A stretch of DNA of 64,000 nucleotides from UBA2227 sp036677505 (GTDB lineage Bacteria > Bacillota_I > Bacilli_A > Erysipelotrichales > Erysipelotrichaceae), in NCBI GenBank assembly GCA_036677505.1, contig JAVBWK010000002.1, forward strand, positions 1-64,000, given 5' to 3'. The notes below the pieces were generated by a model. That model did no database searches and was not told the origin of the DNA. It worked only from the letters and a program-made list of their open reading frames with translations. This document shows, in pieces, positions 14,785-23,101 of this stretch. Position numbers and translations under genes: made by a program. Within the stretch, counting starts at the first letter, position 1, and every line of letters begins with the position of its first letter.

Positions 14785-16852
14785 CAATCAAGAACTTACA
14801 TTAAAACTTGAAGGTCTTTCTTGTGCCACCTGTGCAAGCAAAATTGAAAAAAGCATGTCTGAACGTCCGGATGTACATATGGCTGCACTGGACTTTCTGA
14901 ATAACCGTCTGACGATTCAATTCAAAAACGAACAGACCGCATTGCCGCTTGAAGAAATTAAATCACAGATACTGGCCATCGAAGATGTGAATATCATCAT
15001 CGAAAATGAGAAGAAAACCGAAGTTCAACCTGAAGACAGCTCCGAGAAAATAAGGATTGTCATCGGGATTTTTGGTCTGATTATTTCTCTGCTCTCAGAT
15101 TCACTGCCCTTTACCGTCATTGCACTGACAGTATATGCGTATATCGGATACCCGGTCATTAAGAAGGCATGGCAAAGAATACGGAAGAAAGACATGTTTG
15201 ATGAGAACTTCCTGATGTCCGTTGCCACTTTCGGTGCGATTGCCATCAACGAGATCCCGGAAGCTTTGGGAGTCATGGTCTTTTATACGATCGGTGAGTA
15301 TTTTCAGGACAAGGCTGTCAATCAGTCCAAAGATGCGATATCAAAACTGCTTGATGTATCTGTCAGCCAGGCTATCGTCGTATCTCAGGGAAAACAGATG
15401 ATTAAGAAACCTAATGAAGTCATCCCGGGTGAAGTCGTGTTTGTGGCTAAAGGAGATAAAGTTCCTTGTGACGGAATGATCATCAGCGGATCATCAATGT
15501 TCGACAACAAATCAATGACCGGTGAATCCATGCCAGTCGAACGCGGAATCAATGAAACCATCAATGCCGGTGCTATCAATTTAGGCAACCCGATCTCGAT
15601 CCTCGTACAACGACCCTACAAAGACTCATCATTGGCCCGGCTGATCGAGTATATGGAAAAGGCATCACTGAAGAAAGCCAAATCCGAATTGTTCATTACA
15701 AAATTTGCATCGATATATACACCGGCCGTCGTCATCATTGCGGCGATCGTGTTTCTGGTTTCATCTTATATGTTATCTGATATCAGTGCGGGATTGTACC
15801 GCAGCCTGATCTTTTTGGTTATCAGCTGCCCGTGTGCCATGGTCATATCCGTACCATTGGGATACTTCGCTGCCATTGGCTACGGATCGAAACATGGGAT
15901 CTTGTTTAAGGGTGGAGAAGCACTGGAATCTGCAGTACAAGTCGGAACAGTGCTTTTCGATAAAACCGGCACCCTGACTAAGGGGGACATCTCGGTAGCT
16001 CATAAAGCAGCGATTGGCGGATTTGATCAAAACAAAGCAGATGCTATCGTCAACTCTTTGGAATCTCATTCCAGACATCCGATCGCCAAGGCACTGGTTA
16101 AAGCAACCCAATCCGATGAATCAATTGATATTTCCGATATCAGTGAAACCGCAGGCATCGGAATACAAGGAATCGTCGAGGGTAAGAAGGTTGAAATCGT
16201 CAGCATCCGTGAAGTAACCCTCGATGCTTCGCTTAACGATATTTCCAAGCAGTATCCGATGGCAGTCGTCCTAAAAATCGACAGGCAACCGGCTGCCTGC
16301 TATTTCCTCGACGATGAAATAAGACCTGAGAGTGAACGAGCCATTCATCAGTTACGGAAACTTAATATGGAGACCATGCTGATTTCCGGTGACAGAGAAG
16401 ATTCTGTATCGCGGATTGCAAAAAAACTTGGAATCGACCGACACTTCAGTCAGTTACTGCCCCACGAAAAACTTGCTATCGGCGAACAACTGAAACAACA
16501 AGGGAAGAAATTCGCCTTTGTCGGTGATGGTGTCAATGACGCCGCAATCATCACCTTAAGCGATTGCGGAATCGCCATGGGCGGACTCGGAAGCAATCTG
16601 ACCATTGAAGCTGCGGATGTCGTATTACTCAAAGATCAGCCGACAGACGTCGTAAAAGCAATCGACATTGCAAAGAAAACCCGTCGGATCATGATTATGA
16701 ATCTTACCTTTATCTTCTCAGTAAAGGTCATCACCTTAGTTCTCGGAGCCCTCGGGTATGCATCCATGTGGGCAGCCGTGTTTGCAGATGTCGGAGTATC
16801 ATTGCTGGCATTGCTCAATGCCGTAAGGATTTTACATCATGAAACCCGATAA
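14771..16852 (+). CDS. cadA: Cd/Zn/Pb-exporting P1B-type ATPase
   Basis: The 693-residue protein has one N-terminal heavy-metal domain (LSCATCASKIEKS, about 15-28), eight predicted membrane helices, the SCPCAMV metal-site motif, the phosphorylation loop DKTGTLT near 397, the HP motif SRHPIA, and GDGVNDAA. It expels divalent soft metals at the cost of ATP. The upstream CadC-like repressor overlaps it and should control it. CPC with HMA fits Cd/Zn/Pb (P1B-2) more than Cu, given the repressor. Confidence 0.92.
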   Translation: MQENNNQELTLKLEGLSCATCASKIEKSMSERPDVHMAALDFLNNRLTIQFKNEQTALPLEEIKSQILAIEDVNIIIENEKKTEVQPEDSSEKIRIVIGIFGLIISLLSDSLPFTVIALTVYAYIGYPVIKKAWQRIRKKDMFDENFLMSVATFGAIAINEIPEALGVMVFYTIGEYFQDKAVNQSKDAISKLLDVSVSQAIVVSQGKQMIKKPNEVIPGEVVFVAKGDKVPCDGMIISGSSMFDNKSMTGESMPVERGINETINAGAINLGNPISILVQRPYKDSSLARLIEYMEKASLKKAKSELFITKFASIYTPAVVIIAAIVFLVSSYMLSDISAGLYRSLIFLVISCPCAMVISVPLGYFAAIGYGSKHGILFKGGEALESAVQVGTVLFDKTGTLTKGDISVAHKAAIGGFDQNKADAIVNSLESHSRHPIAKALVKATQSDESIDISDISETAGIGIQGIVEGKKVEIVSIREVTLDASLNDISKQYPMAVVLKIDRQPAACYFLDDEIRPESERAIHQLRKLNMETMLISGDREDSVSRIAKKLGIDRHFSQLLPHEKLAIGEQLKQQGKKFAFVGDGVNDAAIITLSDCGIAMGGLGSNLTIEAADVVLLKDQPTDVVKAIDIAKKTRRIMIMNLTFIFSVKVITLVLGALGYASMWAAVFADVGVSLLALLNAVRILHHETR

Positions 16853-17414
16853 GTTTATTGCCATTGATTTTGAAACAGCTAATCGTAATATGGCAAGTGC
16901 ATGTGCGCTGGGGATCGTTGTATTTCAAGAGGGCGTTTTGACACATAAGGAATCCTTTCTGATCCGGCCGCATCCGAGCGTCGGTCCTTTTGATCCGTCG
17001 TTTATTGAAATTCACAATATCCGACCTCAGGATGTAGCCGATCAACCACAGTTTGATGAAATATGGCCGAAGATACGGGAAATCATCAGAGACGGAATCC
17101 TGGTTGCACATAATGCATCATTTGATATGACGGTACTGATGAGTCTGATCACCCTGTATCGTCTGGATTATGACCACTTTGAGTACTTCTGCTCAGTCCG
17201 ACTCTCCCGCTCGGCATTCAGATTTTTACCCAGTCATCGGCTCAATGTCGTAGCCGGGCACTTAGGCATTTCATTAAATCATCACGATGCCCTCAGCGAT
17301 GCTTTTGCATGTGCCCAAATCGTTAATCAGACAATGATCCTGACCGGAATATATCACCCATGGGAGCTTTGCGATGCTCTGGCCGTCCCCATATCAAGCA
17401 GTTGGTATTTGTAG
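16839..17414 (+). CDS. DnaQ-like 3'-5' exonuclease (DEDDh)
   Basis: The 191-residue protein is a single exonuclease domain of the DNA polymerase III epsilon/DEDD type: ExoI FIAIDFETAN, ExoII VAHNASFDMTVL, ExoIII HHDALSDAFACA (His-x4-Asp). It lacks the polymerase-binding tail, so it is a stand-alone exonuclease or proofreading-like enzyme. Its start lies inside the last codons of the ATPase gene, so it may be cotranscribed, but the functions are unrelated. Confidence 0.9.
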   Translation: MKPDKFIAIDFETANRNMASACALGIVVFQEGVLTHKESFLIRPHPSVGPFDPSFIEIHNIRPQDVADQPQFDEIWPKIREIIRDGILVAHNASFDMTVLMSLITLYRLDYDHFEYFCSVRLSRSAFRFLPSHRLNVVAGHLGISLNHHDALSDAFACAQIVNQTMILTGIYHPWELCDALAVPISSSWYL

Positions 17415-17468
17415 TCATATTCAGAAACAGTCAGTGACATTGGAATTTTCTTTCAGACACGTTACATG

Positions 17469-17497
17469 TTTACAGAAAATGAAAATAAAGTTATAAT
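17469..17497 (+). promoter_or_regulatory. Promoter of the pyrophosphatase-like gene
   Basis: TTTACA (17469-17474) and TATAAT (17492-17497) are separated by exactly 17 bases, 24 bases upstream of the ATG. Confidence 0.75.
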
Positions 17498-17520
17498 AGA
17501 TAGACAACGAGGGTGATGGA

Positions 17521-17910
17521 ATGAACGGAATCGAAAACAATGCTTACTTTTGGCAAAAACTGGATACACTTTATTTTTCATCTAAACTGGTGATTTCCCG
17601 CGGCAAGGGGGATGTGCATCCCAAATACCATAATCTGGTGTACCCGGTGAGTTACGGATATCTTGAAGATACTTTTAATCAAGAACAGGAAGGAATTGCA
17701 GTTTATCGGGGAACGGCGACGGCATCCTCGATCAATACCATCGTGATCGCAGCGGATATCCTGAAAAAGGACATCGATGTCAAACTGCTGGTCGGTTGCA
17801 CGCAAACCGAAGAAGAGGAAATCCTCCGATTCCTTAATCAAACCGATTTTCAAAAAACGATCCTGGTCCGCCGGGGCAATATGGTTCCCAACTGGGCAAC
17901 GACCGAATGA
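17521..17910 (+). CDS. Small inorganic-pyrophosphatase-like protein
   Basis: The 129-residue protein has HPKYHNLVYPVSYGYLEDT and a DVKLLVG strand. These recall the short type I pyrophosphatase homologues of Firmicutes, which are smaller than the canonical enzyme (about 170 residues) and lack parts of the metal site. A phosphoanhydride or nucleotide substrate is possible; I would not claim PPi hydrolysis. It has GAGGGTG at the start, its own promoter and terminator, and is therefore monocistronic. Confidence 0.65.
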   Translation: MNGIENNAYFWQKLDTLYFSSKLVISRGKGDVHPKYHNLVYPVSYGYLEDTFNQEQEGIAVYRGTATASSINTIVIAADILKKDIDVKLLVGCTQTEEEEILRFLNQTDFQKTILVRRGNMVPNWATTE

Positions 17911-17912
17911 TC

Positions 17913-17938
17913 AAAAAGCATGGATTCCATGCTTTTTT
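17913..17938 (+). terminator. Terminator
   Basis: AAAGCATGG, loop ATT, CCATGCTTT and a T run follow the stop codon of the pyrophosphatase-like gene. Confidence 0.85.
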
Positions 17939-18060
17939 AATGCTTTTGAACGTATCGGCTGAGATGTTGTCAAAACATGACAAAAAAAATGGAATAATTG
18001 AAAACTCATCGCAATAGTTGCCATCCCTTGTGATAAAATGATAGAAAGGGGATGGTGTAA

Positions 18061-19377
18061 ATGAAAATCAAGATTGAAAAAATGGGGATCAATGGGGAAG
18101 GCATCGGTTACATCGACCGACTGCCGACATTTGTGGAAAATGCCTATCCGGGGGAAATCGTAGAGGCAGAGATCGAGAAACGGTTTGACCGCTACCTGAT
18201 TGCCAAACGGTCACAACTGATTCAGCAAAGTCCGTATCGGATTGCTTCACCTTGTCCGATACAAGATCAATGCGGCGGCTGCTCGATCATGACTCTCAGT
18301 CTCGACCAACAACTCAAAGAAAAAGAAAAGCTTTTGTATGAATCATTAAGAAAATACATGAGTGGGAAAATACCGCGAATACGTCCGATCGTACCGAATC
18401 CAAGCCCGCTGGGGTACCGGAATCAATGCAAATTTCCGATCAGCCTGATCGGCGGGGTTCTGACCAGCGGTATGTATAAACCCAACTCCAACTACTTCGT
18501 CAGTATCGAACACTGTATCGTACATGACCCGGATATCGAACGTGTCCGCAAAGAAGTCATGCGAATCAGCAATGAGTATCGGCTGCCATCGTTTAATCCG
18601 CCCAAATATCAGGGATTAAGGTATATCGTCATCCGCAGTTTCGATGGCAATGTCCAAGTTACGCTGGTCACAGGTCAGCTGAAGCTGCCGGCTAAGTATG
18701 TTGAGGATATCTCTAGAATCGAAGGTGTCAAAACGATTGCTCAAAGCATCAATGATGTAAGACACAGCCGAGAAATCATCAGAAATAAAACGGACATCCT
18801 TTGGGGATCAAAAACGATCACCTGCACGATGAACGGCATCGATCTGGTCGTTTCGCCACAATCCTTCTTCCAACTCAACGTAGCTCAAGCTAATGCGATA
18901 TATAATAAAGTTATAGACTCAATCGAACCGTGTGACTGTATCATCGAAGCTTATTGCGGTATCGGTGCCATGTCACTGATGCTAAAAGATAAAGCAAAAG
19001 AGGTCATCGGCATCGACAATATTCAGGCAGCCATCGATAATGCGAACATCAATGCACAGATCAACAAAATCGAACATGTCAGATTTATGGCCGGAGATGC
19101 TGCCGAAAACCTCAAAAAACTTACCGAGACCAAGAAAATCGATGTACTAGTCGTAGATCCGCCCCGCAGCGGATTATCAGACACGATGTTGAATATCATT
19201 AAAGATATTCACATTGAACAGTTGGTGTATGTCTCATGCAATCCCAGCACCTTAGCTAAAAATCTCGAAGTCCTGCAATCAGAATATGATATCGTCGAAA
19301 TCACTCCGTATGATATGTTCAGTCATACACCGCTGATCGAAACAGTCGTCAACCTGAAAAGAAAGAACGCTGAATGA
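18061..19377 (+). CDS. 23S rRNA (uracil-5-)-methyltransferase, RlmCD/RumA family
   Basis: The 438-residue protein has an N-terminal TRAM domain (about 1-55), a 4Fe-4S cysteine set (CPIQDQCGGCS around 68-79 plus HCIVHD), a SAM-binding methyltransferase core (IEAYCGIGAMSL), DPPRSG and the catalytic-cysteine motif VSCNPSTL. It methylates C5 of a uridine in 23S rRNA (in Bacillus the paralog RlmCD modifies U747 and U1939). AAGGGGATGG precedes the ATG. It overlaps the SDR frame by ATGA. Confidence 0.92.
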   Translation: MKIKIEKMGINGEGIGYIDRLPTFVENAYPGEIVEAEIEKRFDRYLIAKRSQLIQQSPYRIASPCPIQDQCGGCSIMTLSLDQQLKEKEKLLYESLRKYMSGKIPRIRPIVPNPSPLGYRNQCKFPISLIGGVLTSGMYKPNSNYFVSIEHCIVHDPDIERVRKEVMRISNEYRLPSFNPPKYQGLRYIVIRSFDGNVQVTLVTGQLKLPAKYVEDISRIEGVKTIAQSINDVRHSREIIRNKTDILWGSKTITCTMNGIDLVVSPQSFFQLNVAQANAIYNKVIDSIEPCDCIIEAYCGIGAMSLMLKDKAKEVIGIDNIQAAIDNANINAQINKIEHVRFMAGDAAENLKKLTETKKIDVLVVDPPRSGLSDTMLNIIKDIHIEQLVYVSCNPSTLAKNLEVLQSEYDIVEITPYDMFSHTPLIETVVNLKRKNAE

Positions 19378-20100
19378 AAACGATCCTGGTGACCGGCGGT
19401 GCCAACGGAATCGGCAAAGCGGTTTGTGAACATTTGCTGAGTCAGGGGTATCGCGTAATCATTCTCGATATCGACCGACCGAATGCAGAAGCCATCTGCC
19501 GGAAAAATGAAGACCGATGCCTGTTTATTTATGCGGATCTTACAACAACAGAAGGTGTCGTCCAAGCATTTAAACAGATAGATCAGTATCCCTTTACCGT
19601 GGATGCACTGATTAATAATGCCGGAAAAGGCATGGTCAAGCCATTAACCGAGCTTTCGGATAAGAATAGAAGAAGGGTATGGCCTGATGCTTCGCAGCCC
19701 GTTGCTGCTGAGCCGGGAATGGACCAAACGCAGAAACCCCGAAGCTTCCCGATACGGCAGGATCATCAATATCGCATCAACCCGTGCACTGATGAGCGAA
19801 CCCCATGGAGAGGTATATGCGATGTGTAAAGGTGGTCTGATCGCATTGACCCACGCCCTGGCCAACTCTCTGCAACCTTATCATATCCAAGTAAACTGCA
19901 TATCGCCCGGCTGGATCGTCACCAAAGAAACCATGCTTAGCGAGCAAGATAACCAACAGCACCCCAGCAACCGGGTCGGTTACCCCAAAGACATCGTAAC
20001 AGCGATCGATTATCTGTTGAAAGAAGACAACGAATTTATCAACGGCCAGAATATCGTCATCGATGGCGGCATGACCAAAAAAATGATTTATGTCGAGTAA
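19374..20100 (+). pseudogene. Short-chain dehydrogenase/reductase broken by a frameshift
   Basis: The first part (19374 to about 19683) carries TGGANGIGKAV (NAD(P)-binding), ADLT and INNAG in one frame. The second part (about 19684-20100) continues in another frame with LLLSREW, the catalytic INIAS and YAMCK (YxxxK), CISPGWI and GQNIVIDGG. Together they make a complete SDR of about 240 residues. The shift falls near 19678-19690 (GTATGGCCTGATG) and is a +1 or -2 change. It could be a true decay, an assembly error or, less likely, programmed. The substrate is unknown. Confidence 0.8.
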
Positions 20101-20127
20101 AAAGATGCATTTCTGCATCTTTTTTTA
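20098..20127. terminator. Bidirectional terminator
   Basis: AAAGATGCA (20101-20109), loop TTTC, TGCATCTTT, with A and T runs, between the SDR pseudogene and the convergent HAD gene. Confidence 0.85.
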
Positions 20128-20922
20128 TAGGATATTAAAGTGTTTTAAGGCAAATACGATCCCATCATCACTGACCGTGCGAGTAACAAAATCGCCATAA
20201 GACTGAACCTGAATGTGAGCATTGCCCATCACGACTCCAATCTGTGCTTTCTGGATCATATCGATGTCATTCTCACCGTCACCAAAGACCATGACCTGAT
20301 CCCAACCGATATTCAGATACTCTAGCACATGACCGATTGCCCTTGACTTACCATCACCCTTAGCGAAGACATCGAATGCATGTGCATAACTGCGAGTGAT
20401 CGAAAGGGTTTTGTAATTATTCTTAATGCTCAGTATTTTCTCATCATCCCCAATCAAAAACATACCCATCGCCACCTCATTGATGTCCCTTACATCCTTA
20501 TCCGTACAATCACGAAGAATTTTCCGGTAATCCTGACCTTTGACATACGTTGTCACAAATTCATTAAAATCATAATAAACATCAACGGCATTTGACATCT
20601 TTAAACCGACAGCGATTTTCTGATCAATGCACCACTGAGTCAAAGCGATGACTTCTTCTTTATCAAGATCATAACGTTGAAGGATAGTACCGTCTTTATC
20701 CAACAGACACTGCCCGTTGATGCACACGTAAAAATCCGGTGCCACGGCATCTTTCACTGCCTGAGGGATAAAATAAAAAGCCCTACCGGTCGCGATTAAA
20801 ACCTCCTTACCCGCCAGTTTCAGCTGACGGATGGCCTCACGGGTAGCCTCTGAAACCTCATTGCTCTTATGCGGGATCAAAGTCCCATCAATATCAAAAA
20901 CGAATAACTGTATATGTTCCAT
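20125..20922 (-). CDS. Cof-type HAD-IIB phosphatase
   Basis: The 265-residue protein has HAD motif I FVFDIDGTLIP at its start, motif II IATGR, a C2B cap, motif III Lys (FAKGDGKSRAI) and motif IV GDGENDIDM. Members dephosphorylate sugar phosphates, FMN, pyridoxal phosphate or similar. ATG 20922 is chosen because the DxD motif follows at once and AAGGTG is upstream; a longer frame reaches back to 21015 with no homology-like content. It is divergent from the guanine-riboswitch operon. Confidence 0.9.
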   Translation of the reverse strand: MEHIQLFVFDIDGTLIPHKSNEVSEATREAIRQLKLAGKEVLIATGRAFYFIPQAVKDAVAPDFYVCINGQCLLDKDGTILQRYDLDKEEVIALTQWCIDQKIAVGLKMSNAVDVYYDFNEFVTTYVKGQDYRKILRDCTDKDVRDINEVAMGMFLIGDDEKILSIKNNYKTLSITRSYAHAFDVFAKGDGKSRAIGHVLEYLNIGWDQVMVFGDGENDIDMIQKAQIGVVMGNAHIQVQSYGDFVTRTVSDDGIVFALKHFNIL

Positions 20923-21008
20923 CGTAACACCTTCATCCTCTAAGAGATAACCTACTCCATTAAACCCTATTTTAAAGCATAGTTCAAGTGAAGAAAGTGA
21001 AAACATTA

Positions 21009-21037
21009 TCGACAAGCCGTGGCGAGTGTGTTAGAAT
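21009..21037 (+). promoter_or_regulatory. Promoter of the ade-guaB-guaA operon
   Basis: TCGACA (21009-21014) and TAGAAT (21032-21037) with a 17-base spacer; transcription would start near 21044, just ahead of the riboswitch aptamer. Confidence 0.6.
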
Positions 21038-21054
21038 AATCCCAAACTAAAACA

Positions 21055-21121
21055 CCGTATATCCTTGCGAATAAGGCGCAAGAGTCTCTACCCGGTCACC
21101 GTAAATGACCGGACTACGATG
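21055..21121 (+). ncRNA. Guanine (purine) riboswitch aptamer
   Basis: The sequence has the purine-aptamer plan: P1 (CCGTA with TACG), P2 hairpin (CTTGCG...CGCAAG), J2/3 TCTCTA, P3 hairpin (CCGGTCA...TGACCGG) and J3/1 ACTAC. The P2 and P3 loops can make the usual kissing contact. The base equivalent to position 74 of the xpt riboswitch is C, which selects guanine/hypoxanthine over adenine. It lies directly ahead of ade, guaB and guaA. Confidence 0.92.
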
Positions 21122-21139
21122 GAAGCAGCTTTTTTACTA

Positions 21140-21165
21140 CTTCCGTCGGCAGACGGGAGTTTTTT
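21140..21165 (+). terminator. Riboswitch-controlled terminator
   Basis: CTTCCGTC (21140-21147) pairs with GACGGGAG (21152-21159) and six T residues follow. GGAAG at 21121-21125, next to the P1 3' strand, can pair with CTTCC to make the antiterminator. Guanine binding would stabilise P1 and favour termination. Confidence 0.85.
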
Positions 21166-21184
21166 GTTATATCGGAGGATTGAC

Positions 21185-21358
21185 ATGAAATTATCCGGCT
21201 TCATCAGAAATGTCTCTTCCCAGACCGCCATGTGCGGGATTTTCGCAATGAGTGACAGCTATGTATATGCCTGTGTTAATAGTAAGTTATCGACGGAAAG
21301 TGTAGACTTTCCGTTTCTTTATACAAAGGAGATCCTATGGAAAAATTCGAACATCTGA
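21185..21358 (+). CDS. Possible 57-residue leader peptide before ade
   Basis: An ATG at 21185 preceded by GGAGG opens a 57-codon frame between the riboswitch terminator and ade; it overlaps the first 22 bases of ade in another frame. The product has no recognised domain or signal peptide and includes three cysteines. A strong hairpin lies inside the frame (21293-21314). The strong ribosome site argues for translation; the absence of any family argues for caution. It may serve translational coupling or protect the transcript. Confidence 0.35.
   Translation: MKLSGFIRNVSSQTAMCGIFAMSDSYVYACVNSKLSTESVDFPFLYTKEILWKNSNI
21293..21320 (+). terminator. Second hairpin with T-rich tail upstream of ade
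   Basis: ACGGAAAGT, loop GTAG, ACTTTCCGT is a perfect 9-bp stem followed by TTCTTTAT. It sits 130 bases past the riboswitch terminator and 17 bases before the ade start. It could be a second attenuator or an mRNA-stabilising hairpin. Confidence 0.45.
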
Positions 21359-23088
21359 AACGAATCCGTGATATTCATACCGGGATTATCCGTCCTCAAC
21401 TTTGTATAGAAAACGTCAATATCATCAATACCCTGACCAGAGAAATCCATCCTGGACATCTGGTCATCGACCAGGGGACCATCATCGGATTTGAAAAAAT
21501 GGAAGCGGAAACTGTCATCGACGGACAAGGCCGCTACGCAGCCCCGCTAATGACAGATGCCCATATTCATATCGAATCGACCATGCTGACACCGACGGTA
21601 ATCAATGACCTTTTCATACCTAGAGGGATCGGATGTGTCATTGCTGACCCGCACGAAATCGCCAACGTCTGCGGAAGCAGCGGTATACAGTTTATGCTTG
21701 ACAGTGCACAGCAATGCGATCTTGATATAAGAGTCATGCTGCCATCCTGTGTACCCGCGACCCGACTCGAACATGCCGGAGCCATCCTGACGGCCCAAGA
21801 CATATCGCCATTTTATAACCACTCCAAAGTTTTGGGTTTAGCTGAAGTCATGGATTTAGAAGCTGTCAAACATCAACCGGACATGCTCAGAAAAATCAGC
21901 GATGCACAAGTAAACCAGCGAATCATCGATGGCCACGGCAGCGTCCTTACAATCAGAGACATGGATTTGTACGCTTCCCTCCAAATACGAAACGATCATG
22001 AATGTACAGACGCCGAGATGATGAAAGAGCGACTGCGCCGCGGTATCACCGTATTCATTCGCGAAGGCAGTGTCATACAGAATCTGAAGGAACTTTTACC
22101 GGCAGTCAACCATAGTAATGCCCACCAGATATGCTTCTGTACCGATGACATCCATCCGGACGATATAGCCAAACAAGGCGGAGTCGATCATGCGGTAAAT
22201 ATGGCTATACATTTGGGACTTGATCCGATATTGGCAATAACGATGGCCACACTCAACCCGGCCAGACATTACCGTCAGGAAAACAAAGGCGCACTTGCCC
22301 CAGGCTATCAAGCAGACTTCTTCCTGTTTGACGACCTAAATAACATCCGAGCCGATGAAGTCTATCAATCCGGAAAACTGATTGCAGCCAAAGGACAAAT
22401 CCTAAAACCCAAAGCGAATATCTATATACCTTTGCCTGAACAAGTCAAATACTCCGTCAACTGCGCTCAATATCAGGTATCTGATCTGCAACTGAAAATG
22501 GGGGAACACAACGCCTTGAAAATGATCAAAATCATTCCAGGCGGAGTGATAACCCCGATGCATATAGAAAACGCGGATAAGAACATTTTCAACCAGTTTA
22601 TCCCCAATATTGAAAAAGATCAGGCTAAACTTGTCGTGATCGAGCGCCATCACCAAACCGGCAACATCGGTGTTTGCGCCGTCAAAGGCTTTGGACTGAC
22701 CGGCGGAGCGATAGCCACCACGGTAGCCCACGATTCACACAACATTATCGCCATCGGCACCAACGACTTCGACATCATCATGGCCATTGAACAGGTACGC
22801 AAAAACGAGGGTGGATATGTTGTCGCCAATGACGGGAAAATCCTGTCCCACCTGAAACTGGAAATCGCCGGACTGATGACAAACCGACCCTTACCGGATT
22901 TAATCCATCAGCTCGAAGATTTGCACACCAAAGCCGGATATTTCTTGAAAAACAAGACCTTTAATCCGTTTTTGATGTTATCATTTATATCATTACCGGT
23001 TATCCCTGAGATAAAACTCACAGATATCGGCTTAATCGATGTCAATACCCAACAAGTGATCGACTCTGTAACCGACATAACCAACTAA
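21337..23088 (+). CDS. ade: Adenine deaminase
   Basis: The 583-residue protein is an amidohydrolase of the adenine deaminase family, converting adenine to hypoxanthine and ammonia. Metal-binding DAHIHIESTMLTP and ADPHEIANVCG, the FCTDDIHPDD motif and the C-terminal domain with GGAIATTVAHDSHNII are all present. AAAGGAG lies just upstream. First in an operon with guaB and guaA under a guanine riboswitch, it would feed hypoxanthine, via a phosphoribosyltransferase elsewhere, into IMP and on to GMP. Third codon positions are unusually rich in C and A. Confidence 0.95.
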   Translation: MEKFEHLKRIRDIHTGIIRPQLCIENVNIINTLTREIHPGHLVIDQGTIIGFEKMEAETVIDGQGRYAAPLMTDAHIHIESTMLTPTVINDLFIPRGIGCVIADPHEIANVCGSSGIQFMLDSAQQCDLDIRVMLPSCVPATRLEHAGAILTAQDISPFYNHSKVLGLAEVMDLEAVKHQPDMLRKISDAQVNQRIIDGHGSVLTIRDMDLYASLQIRNDHECTDAEMMKERLRRGITVFIREGSVIQNLKELLPAVNHSNAHQICFCTDDIHPDDIAKQGGVDHAVNMAIHLGLDPILAITMATLNPARHYRQENKGALAPGYQADFFLFDDLNNIRADEVYQSGKLIAAKGQILKPKANIYIPLPEQVKYSVNCAQYQVSDLQLKMGEHNALKMIKIIPGGVITPMHIENADKNIFNQFIPNIEKDQAKLVVIERHHQTGNIGVCAVKGFGLTGGAIATTVAHDSHNIIAIGTNDFDIIMAIEQVRKNEGGYVVANDGKILSHLKLEIAGLMTNRPLPDLIHQLEDLHTKAGYFLKNKTFNPFLMLSFISLPVIPEIKLTDIGLIDVNTQQVIDSVTDITN

Positions 23089-23101
23089 GGAGAAACAAAC
23101 C

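Noticed and set aside
17966..17981. TGTCA-N5-TGACA as another XRE operator
   Set aside because: The half sites face the opposite way to the three boxes at 13365-13437, and an AT-rich stretch makes chance likely.
21185..21358. Similarity of AMCGIFAM in the small frame to the PurF amidotransferase start (MCGIFG)
   Set aside because: Only a five-residue match, internal and without the rest of the domain; taken as chance.
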